A DNA stretch of 9,227 nt, taken from positions 1 through 9,227 of the forward strand of contig JAJYJR010000205.1 in the NCBI GenBank assembly GCA_021789355.1. Direction: 5' to 3'. Source of the stretch: Chloroflexota bacterium. Lineage in GTDB: Bacteria > Chloroflexota > Limnocylindria > Limnocylindrales > CSP1-4. Numbering within the stretch: position 1 is the first letter of the stretch; each line of letters begins with the position of its first letter. Positions 5,456 to 9,227 of the stretch are shown one piece after another. The notes beneath the pieces are model-generated. The model was given only the letters and a program-made list of their open reading frames with translations, was not told the DNA's origin and did not search any database. Both the position numbers and the translations under genes were made by a program.

Positions 5456-6571
5456 CGTCCGGCGGAAGTATTCGCGGGTCCCGCGACCGTCCACGATGGC
5501 GTAGTCCAGGACATCGGCGCACCCGTCGAGCGTGGCGAGCGCGGTGTGCTTGGACTTCACCTCGAACCGGGCCATCACGTCCACCACGCTGACGCGGTGC
5601 CGCTCGTCCACGAACGCCAGCAGGTCCGATGCGGGGATCTTGCTGGCCCGCTCGGGTCGCTCCACCTCGCCGAGCAGCAGGGTCAGGGGGTCGAGGTCGA
5701 GATAGAGTGACAGCGGCTCCGCGTCCCGAAACTCACCCTCCAGATGCAGCCGGCCTTCGGCCCCGTCGAGGATCAGGTTCGCGTCCGTCCCCGAGCGGAT
5801 GGCCGACGAGCCCCGGAGGCGGTCATGGGCGATGCGTCCCTCGGTGGGCTTGCTGACGTGGTGGACGGCCAGCACGGCGCAGGCGTAGTCGTAGGCGATG
5901 CCGGCGAGGGCGTCCATGACGGGCGTCATCTCGGTGGCCTTGTCCTCGTTGCGGGAGTGGACGCGGTTCAGGGGGTCGAGGATGACCAGCACGGGCCGCA
6001 GGGCCTCCACGCTGCCCCGTAGGCGCGCGAGGGAGGCGCGATCGTCCAGCCGGACCCGCTGGCGGTACGCGAACGTCAGGCGCGCATCTGTGACACCCAG
6101 GGCGGACGCCTGCCGGTGGAGGCGGAAGCGCAGGCCGTCCCGGCTGCCTTCCTCCAGGACGTACAGCACGGGGCCCCGTTCCACGGCCCGACCGATGATC
6201 TCGTGTGAGGCGTGGCGGTCGGCGGCGGCGAGGGCGAGCGACATGCCGAAGATCGTCTTGCCCGCCTTCGGCGGACCCGCCAGCACGGTGACGCCGACGC
6301 GCGGGATCAGGCCGGCGAGCAGCATGGGCGGGGGTGCGTCGGGCTCCGCGAGCAGGGCGGCGAGCCCCACCGTCACGAGCCCGAAGGCGTGCCCCTGCGC
6401 CTGTTGGCGCTGGGCGGTCAGGCGGACGGCGAACCCGGCATCATCGAGGGGCGGCGGCTCGTCGCCCGGGGGTTCGGGCGGCGGCGGCTCGTCATCGGCC
6501 CGCACGTCGTGCAGCACGCCGCGGGGGTTGCGCGACAAGGCGCGCATCTGTGACACGGACAGGCCGGTCAT
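5444..6571 (-). CDS. repA: RepA-like RecA-fold hexameric helicase/replication ATPase
   Basis: The 375-residue protein has Walker A GPPKAGKT at 99-106, Walker B VLVILD at 194-199 and a VLAVHH strand motif at 233-238. RGSSAIRSGTDANLIL at 253-268 is the region that in RepA-type (AAA_25) helicases follows the nucleotide-binding core. An acidic, proline-rich linker lies at 25-45, and the C-terminal part (about 315-375) looks like a winged-helix DNA-binding domain. The family forms ring helicases that unwind replication origins. Residues upstream of M1 as annotated are open frame but low-complexity Arg. The ATG at 6571 is fixed by the four-base overlap with the previous stop. With the repeat cluster directly downstream it most likely starts replication of the excised element. 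Confidence 0.85.
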   Translation of the reverse strand: MTGLSVSQMRALSRNPRGVLHDVRADDEPPPPEPPGDEPPPLDDAGFAVRLTAQRQQAQGHAFGLVTVGLAALLAEPDAPPPMLLAGLIPRVGVTVLAGPPKAGKTIFGMSLALAAADRHASHEIIGRAVERGPVLYVLEEGSRDGLRFRLHRQASALGVTDARLTFAYRQRVRLDDRASLARLRGSVEALRPVLVILDPLNRVHSRNEDKATEMTPVMDALAGIAYDYACAVLAVHHVSKPTEGRIAHDRLRGSSAIRSGTDANLILDGAEGRLHLEGEFRDAEPLSLYLDLDPLTLLLGEVERPERASKIPASDLLAFVDERHRVSVVDVMARFEVKSKHTALATLDGCADVLDYAIVDGRGTREYFRRTTVQ

Positions 6572-6777
6572 GCCGCCGTGTCCAGCTCGTCGATGGCGCC
6601 TTCCAGCTCGCTCACGGCCTCGCAGAGGATCGCGCGTGCCTCGCCCGGGTCCGAGTCGATCGCGGCGTCGATCGCTTCGGCGCCATAGAGCGCGAGACGC
6701 CGCCACTTGGCGCACCGCGGGCAGGGCTCCGGCGGGGTGGGGGTGTCACCCGTGGGGGTCGGATCGTCCGCGGTCAT
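6568..6777 (-). CDS. 69-aa small CxxC protein
   Basis: This is a small acidic protein with CPRC at 19-22 after a Pro/Thr-rich N-terminus. A helical AEAIDAAIDSDPGEARAI segment and an acidic helix follow. A further cysteine is at 52. It overlaps the upstream gene by ATGA (6774-6777) and repA by ATGA (6568-6571). No family is recognised. As a short gene tightly coupled to repA it could be a replication accessory or regulator, which is inferred from context only. Confidence 0.65.
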   Translation of the reverse strand: MTADDPTPTGDTPTPPEPCPRCAKWRRLALYGAEAIDAAIDSDPGEARAILCEAVSELEGAIDELDTAA

Positions 6778-7043
6778 GCCGCCCGCTCGCCGATGTACCG
6801 GGCGATGGCCCCAGAGGGCACCAGCCGGCGACGGCCGACCTTCAGCGTCCGCACCTCGCCCCGGCCGATGAGGTCATACAGGGCGCTCCGGCCGATGCCG
6901 AGCGCGTCCGCGGCCTCGGTCACAGATAGCAGCTTCTCGGGTCCGGCGGCGACGGGTTGGGCCTGCGCCCGGACGGCCGCCAGGAGCGCGGCGGCCAGCG
7001 CGTCAACGGCTTCCCGGACGCCCGCCTCTGTGGCGGTCATCAT
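6774..7043 (-). CDS. Excisionase-type (HTH_17/MerR-like) DNA-binding protein
   Basis: The C-terminal half is a typical HTH_17 excisionase domain: LLSVTEAADALGIGRSALY (38-56), then DLIGRGEVRTLKVGRRRLVPSGAIARYI (57-84). The N-terminal half is Ala/Val-rich and helical. Proteins of this type act as recombination directionality factors or as small regulators. The start is ATG at 7043, overlapping the XRE-like stop at 7040-7042. A second ATG follows directly at 7040. A longer open frame begins at 7115 but overlaps the preceding gene. Its position between integrase side and repA fits an Xis-type role, and the CGTTCT repeats in both element arms are candidate sites for it. Confidence 0.75.
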   Translation of the reverse strand: MMTATEAGVREAVDALAAALLAAVRAQAQPVAAGPEKLLSVTEAADALGIGRSALYDLIGRGEVRTLKVGRRRLVPSGAIARYIGERAA

Positions 7044-7252
7044 CGGGCAGCGTCCGCGCGTTCCAGCGCGGCGAGGTACCGAATCGCGGCGCGGCGCGTC
7101 GGTCGCTGGGTGCATTCGATGGCAGAGACACGAGAACGGGACCAGCCGGCCTCACGGGCCACGGCCGCAGCACTCACGCCTGCTCGCGCCAGGCGGAGCA
7201 TCCGCAGGTCGTTCCCTGTGACCGGCGTTACGACGTTGTCCATGCCTGGCAT
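7040..7252 (-). CDS. Small XRE-like HTH regulator
   Basis: The 70-residue protein has an HTH-like segment: LARAGVSAAAVAREAGWSRSRVSAIE (21-46), followed by RRAAIRYLAALERA. It is short even for an XRE-type protein and has no C-terminal partner domain. In phages and satellites such proteins control the replication and excision genes. A palindrome TGACG-TTT-CGTCA (7283-7295) lies 31 bp upstream and is a candidate binding site. It starts a run of overlapping genes toward repA. A second ATG at 7243 is an alternative start, and neither has a strong ribosome binding site. Unlike SaPI Stl/Str pairs, no divergent partner is present. Confidence 0.65.
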   Translation of the reverse strand: MPGMDNVVTPVTGNDLRMLRLARAGVSAAAVAREAGWSRSRVSAIECTQRPTRRAAIRYLAALERADAAR

Positions 7253-7282
7253 CGTCCCGCGGTCGATGGTCCACGCACAGAT

Positions 7283-7295
7283 TGACGTTTCGTCA
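7283..7295. promoter_or_regulatory. Candidate operator palindrome TGACG-TTT-CGTCA
   Basis: Perfect five-base arms with a three-base centre lie in the 69-bp gap between the coiled-coil/HTH gene and the XRE-like gene. This is one of the few gaps in the otherwise overlapping operon. The site is a plausible operator controlling the XRE-xis-rep block. I see no clear -35/-10 pair beside it. Confidence 0.4.
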
Positions 7296-7321
7296 GTCCG
7301 CCATGACCGATAGACGGACGG

Positions 7322-7756
7322 TCAGGGTTTCTTTGCGAGCCACCGACTTATGGAGCGCTCGGGGCGTTCCATCTTGAGGGCGATCTGAGTGATGGATAGC
7401 CCCCGCTCCCGCCACTCACGGGCCAGGCGCTGCCGCTCCGCTGCCTTCTCCTGTCGCACCCGTCGCGCTGCCGCCGTGCGGTCAGTCTCCCCGAGCCTCG
7501 CCTCAAGAGACACAATGTAGTTCTCCTGCTCGGCCATGTCGTGGTGGTAGCGCTGGAACAGCCGATCAGCTTCGACCAGCCCGTCCACGAGACCTACCAC
7601 CTTGTCCAGCAGGTGGTCGAGGTGAGCCAGCAGGTCGCCCACCGGTTCCGGTAGCTTCCCCTGCGGGATACTCTCGAAGGCGGTGTGGGTGCGGCCCACC
7701 TCCGCCCGCACCCCCTCGGCGGCGGCGCGCAACTCATTCTCTGCCGAGGCCTTCAT
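7322..7756 (-). CDS. Coiled-coil protein with C-terminal helix-turn-helix
   Basis: The 144-residue product has a long helical/coiled-coil region (about 45-115, for example LLAHLDHLLDKVVGLVDGL and LEARLGETDRTAAARRV). The C-terminal HTH is EWRERGLSITQIALKMERPERSISRWLAKKP (114-144). The start overlaps the integrase stop as ATGA (7753-7756), so the two are translationally coupled. A HTH following an oligomerising coiled coil suggests a DNA-binding regulator or an integrase accessory protein. No closer family is recognised. Coupling to int argues for a role in integration or excision, or for being the satellite's main repressor. Confidence 0.7.
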   Translation of the reverse strand: MKASAENELRAAAEGVRAEVGRTHTAFESIPQGKLPEPVGDLLAHLDHLLDKVVGLVDGLVEADRLFQRYHHDMAEQENYIVSLEARLGETDRTAAARRVRQEKAAERQRLAREWRERGLSITQIALKMERPERSISRWLAKKP

Positions 7757-8952
7757 GACAGGGCCCGATCCATCGCATCGGCGGCCTCGCGGCGCAGCTC
7801 GGGCACGATGGCGGCATAGTGGGCGGCGGTGATCGCGATGCCCGAATGCCCGAGCAGGTCGCTTACAACGGCCAGCGGCACACCCTCGGCCAGTAGCAGG
7901 GTGGCGGCACTGTGGCGGAGGTCATGGAACCGGACGGCGGGCAACCCGGCGGCGATCCTGGCCCGGTGGAAAGCGTGCGAGACGCTCTCCGGGATGATGG
8001 GGCGGCCCGCGGCATCGGTGAATACCAGCCCGTCCCGATCCTGCCAGGCAGAGCCGGCGGCGTCCCGCGCCTTGTCCTGGCGGTCCGCCTGCCGGCGCAG
8101 GGCGTCCACCGCGACGGCCGCAAGCGGGATCGTGCGCCGGCTCTTGGTGCTCTTGGGCTCGGCCAGGGCCCATCCGGTCCCGGCAGCCCGGGCGAGGGTC
8201 CGGCGGACCGTCAGCCGGCGGCCCGCGAGGTCAACGTCCGACCATTCCAGCCCGAGCAGCTCGCCGAGGCGGAGCCCGGTCGAGACCGCGAGGGCATACA
8301 CCGGGCCGTACTCGTCGTCTCGGGTCGCCTCCCGGAGGCGCCGAACCTGCGGCCCGGTCAGGTACGCGATGTCCCGGTGCGGGACGCGGGGGGGTCGCGC
8401 GTCCGCGGCCGCGTTCCGCCCCGTCAGGCCGTCCCGAACGGCATCGGTCAGGGCAGCCCGGAGGGTGGCCCGCGCGTGGCGGACCGTCAGGGGCGACCGG
8501 GGCCGGCCGTAGCGGCCCGGAGTCTCAAGGATGGCGGTGAGGGCCCGCTCTACTTGCGGGGCGGTCAGGCGTGCCAACGGCACGGCCCCGAGGGCGGGCG
8601 TCAGGTAGTGGCGGACGTGCAGCTCGCGGCTCCGCCAGGTAGACGGACGAATCCGGACCCGCTCGCGTTCCAGCCATTCCGCCAGGTACTCCCCGAGCGT
8701 CAGGGTCCGTCCCGCCGGGGCGATGGTCCCGAGTTTCAGTTCGCGGCGGAGGGCGTCGAGCTTGTCCCGCGCGGCGTCGGAGGTGTCGGCCGAGACGACG
8801 CGGCGATGGCGCGTGCCATCCCCCGCCGTCCAGGTCAGGGCCCCGCGCCAGCGGCTCCCGTTGCGATAGACGGAACCCTCGCCCGGGGATCGTCGGCGGG
8901 GGTGAGACGTTGCTACCCGGTTGCTACCGGGTCCCGCGGTAGACTTGACCAT
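7753..8952 (-). CDS. int: Site-specific tyrosine recombinase (integrase)
   Basis: The 399-residue protein has an N-terminal arm-binding domain (EGSVYRNGSRWRGALTW, 25-42), a SAM-like core-binding domain (about 84-180), and a catalytic domain with the full set of residues. These are R228 in STGLRLGEL, K267 in EPKSTKSRR, H343 and R346 in FHDLRHSAA, H369 in LLGHS, and nucleophile Y379 in AAHYA. It catalyses strand exchange between attP and the tRNA-Lys attB. Length and layout are normal for actinobacterial-type phage integrases. The ATG at 8952 is the only ATG upstream of the arm domain, but its ribosome binding site is weak. Two TTGCTACC arm sites lie inside its first codons, and a -10 box lies about 75 bp upstream. 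Confidence 0.95.
   Translation of the reverse strand: MVKSTAGPGSNRVATSHPRRRSPGEGSVYRNGSRWRGALTWTAGDGTRHRRVVSADTSDAARDKLDALRRELKLGTIAPAGRTLTLGEYLAEWLERERVRIRPSTWRSRELHVRHYLTPALGAVPLARLTAPQVERALTAILETPGRYGRPRSPLTVRHARATLRAALTDAVRDGLTGRNAAADARPPRVPHRDIAYLTGPQVRRLREATRDDEYGPVYALAVSTGLRLGELLGLEWSDVDLAGRRLTVRRTLARAAGTGWALAEPKSTKSRRTIPLAAVAVDALRRQADRQDKARDAAGSAWQDRDGLVFTDAAGRPIIPESVSHAFHRARIAAGLPAVRFHDLRHSAATLLLAEGVPLAVVSDLLGHSGIAITAAHYAAIVPELRREAADAMDRALS
8909..8928 (+). repeat. Right-arm integrase-type site pair inside the int 5' end
   Basis: GTTGCTACC at 8909-8917 and 8920-8928, spaced 11 bp, matches the left-arm cluster at 606-636 and the second pair at 9038-9057. It overlaps codons 9-15 of int, so the DNA there is under both coding and binding constraint. 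Integrase bound here could repress its own gene. Confidence 0.6.
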
Positions 8953-9118
8953 CGGTGGCGTTCTCCCAACAGGACGCGACCCTGACGGCCTCCGGTCCCA
9001 CCCGGGGGCCGTCCTCTATGTCCGGGATTGTACGCCTGTTGCTACCACGTTGCTACCAAGTCTCGGCGCGCAGCCCGTCTCTCTGTCGAACGGGCGTTCT
9101 GTTCGTGCGGGGAATCAG
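8953..9118 (-). promoter_or_regulatory. Right attP arm and int promoter region
   Basis: This 166-bp gene-free stretch between int and attR holds the arm-site pair GTTGCTACC at 9038-9046 and 9049-9057 (11-bp spacing). It also has a CGTTCTGTTCGTGC motif at 9095-9108 related to the left-arm repeats, and on the minus strand a TACAAT -10 box at 9027-9032. The matching -35 is poor and is covered by the arm sites, which suggests control of int by integrase occupancy. The host tRNA-Lys is co-oriented upstream and may also read through into int. Confidence 0.5.
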
Positions 9119-9171
9119 GCTTGGAATGGTGAGCCGGGAGAGACTCGAACTCTCAACCCGCGGTTTAAGAG
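9119..9171 (-). repeat. attR: attR: 53-bp repeat within the intact tRNA-Lys
   Basis: This is identical to attL over the whole 53 bp, from nine bases beyond CCA through the acceptor 3' strand and T-arm to the first base of the anticodon loop. Because the match restores the tRNA 3' half, integration leaves a functional tRNA. The strand-exchange point lies somewhere within it. For many integrases of this class it is in the anticodon-loop or T-loop part, but the sequence does not say which. Confidence 0.95.
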
Positions 9172-9201
9172 ACCGCTGCTCTACCGTTGAGCTACCGGCC
9201 C
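9127..9201 (-). tRNA. tRNA-Lys (anticodon CTT), with encoded CCA
   Basis: On the minus strand the acceptor stem GGGCCGG pairs with CCGGCTC (one G-U). The anticodon stem GCGGT/ACCGC closes a CTCTTAA loop with anticodon CTT, and the T-arm carries the conserved GTTCGAGTC. Discriminator A and CCA are encoded. It is 72 nt plus CCA. The 5' half is original host DNA and the 3' half is contributed by the integrated element. A -10 box TACAAT lies about ten bases upstream. Confidence 0.95.
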
Positions 9202-9211
9202 ACGGCCGCCG

Positions 9212-9217
9212 ATTGTA
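9212..9217 (-). promoter_or_regulatory. -10 box of the tRNA-Lys promoter
   Basis: The minus strand reads TACAAT about ten bases before the tRNA 5' end, a good sigma-70-type -10 position. The -35 would be outside the window. The same hexamer appears in the putative int promoter. The tRNA points toward int, so read-through could contribute to integrase expression. Confidence 0.55.
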
Positions 9218-9227
9218 GCGCACGGGA

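Larger units (their letters stand above)
458..9171. mobile_element. Integrated PICI-like phage satellite in tRNA-Lys
   Basis: The element lies between the 53-bp attL and attR repeats, with one repeat copy plus insert of 8,661 bp. It has an integrase beside the intact tRNA, an excisionase-type HTH gene, a RepA-like helicase next to an inverted-repeat origin candidate, and a P27-type small terminase and HNH endonuclease. No large terminase, portal, capsid, tail or lysis gene is recognisable. All seventeen probable genes are on the minus strand and mostly overlap by four bases. This combination matches phage-inducible chromosomal islands and related satellites more than a defective prophage, because the genes retained are exactly those for self-mobilisation and packaging hijack. 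The alternative is a remnant prophage with structural genes deleted. The tight, unbroken operon argues against decay. Confidence 0.85.

Noticed and set aside
4947..5522. 191-residue version of the putative zinc protein
   Set aside because: The upstream extension would run through the repeat-rich origin candidate and into repA, and a ribosome binding site supports the start at 5303.
5898..6929. 343-codon open frame on the plus strand (and a 295-codon one at 6334-7221)
   Set aside because: They lie opposite repA and the excisionase-type gene and consist of Arg/Pro/Ser-rich low-complexity sequence typical of antisense frames.
7912..8985. 357-codon open frame on the plus strand
   Set aside because: It is the exact antisense of the integrase, whose catalytic residues are all present on the minus strand.
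511..9118. CRISPR array or large terminase/portal/capsid genes
   Set aside because: No regularly spaced repeat-spacer structure is present, and no frame shows a terminase ATPase/nuclease, portal or HK97-type capsid pattern.

Overview
The window is very GC-rich bacterial DNA that carries a complete, compact integrated element of about 8.7 kb between two flanks of host chromosome. High GC, strong GGAGG-type ribosome binding sites, an actinobacterial-style DUF1801 gene and an IS21-family remnant suggest a high-GC actinobacterium or a similar GC-rich phylum such as Chloroflexota. The sequence does not settle which. The element is bounded by a perfect 53-bp direct repeat (458-510 and 9119-9171) that is the 3' half of a tRNA-Lys(CTT) gene. 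The intact tRNA is at the right end, next to a tyrosine integrase, which is the classic layout of integration into a tRNA gene.

Left host flank (1-457): the last codons of an IS21-type istB, the repeated terminal sequence of that IS, then a DUF1801-type gene that lost its N-terminus to the IS insertion. Element (458-9171): seventeen probable genes, all on the minus strand, read from right to left. In order of transcription they are integrase; a coiled-coil/HTH protein; a small XRE-like HTH protein; an excisionase-type HTH protein; a small CxxC protein; a RepA-like hexameric helicase; a putative replication origin with inverted repeats; a small putative zinc protein; an HNH endonuclease; a small proline-rich protein; a P27-type small terminase subunit; two small proteins of unknown function; a 281-aa unknown protein; a 323-bp leader; three further small unknown proteins; and a stand-alone M41 (FtsH-type) peptidase-like protein. 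Most neighbours overlap by four bases (ATGA or GTGA), so this is a translationally coupled operon. Right flank: the tRNA-Lys gene and its -10 box.

Interpretation: integration, excision control, autonomous replication and DNA-packaging specificity (small terminase plus HNH) are present. A large terminase, portal, capsid, tail and lysis genes are all absent. This is the signature of a phage satellite (PICI-like) that would replicate on its own RepA/origin and redirect the packaging machinery of a helper phage. The integrase arm-site repeats, the palindromic origin and the small unknown genes downstream of the terminase, including the M41-like protein, are the least explained and most interesting parts.
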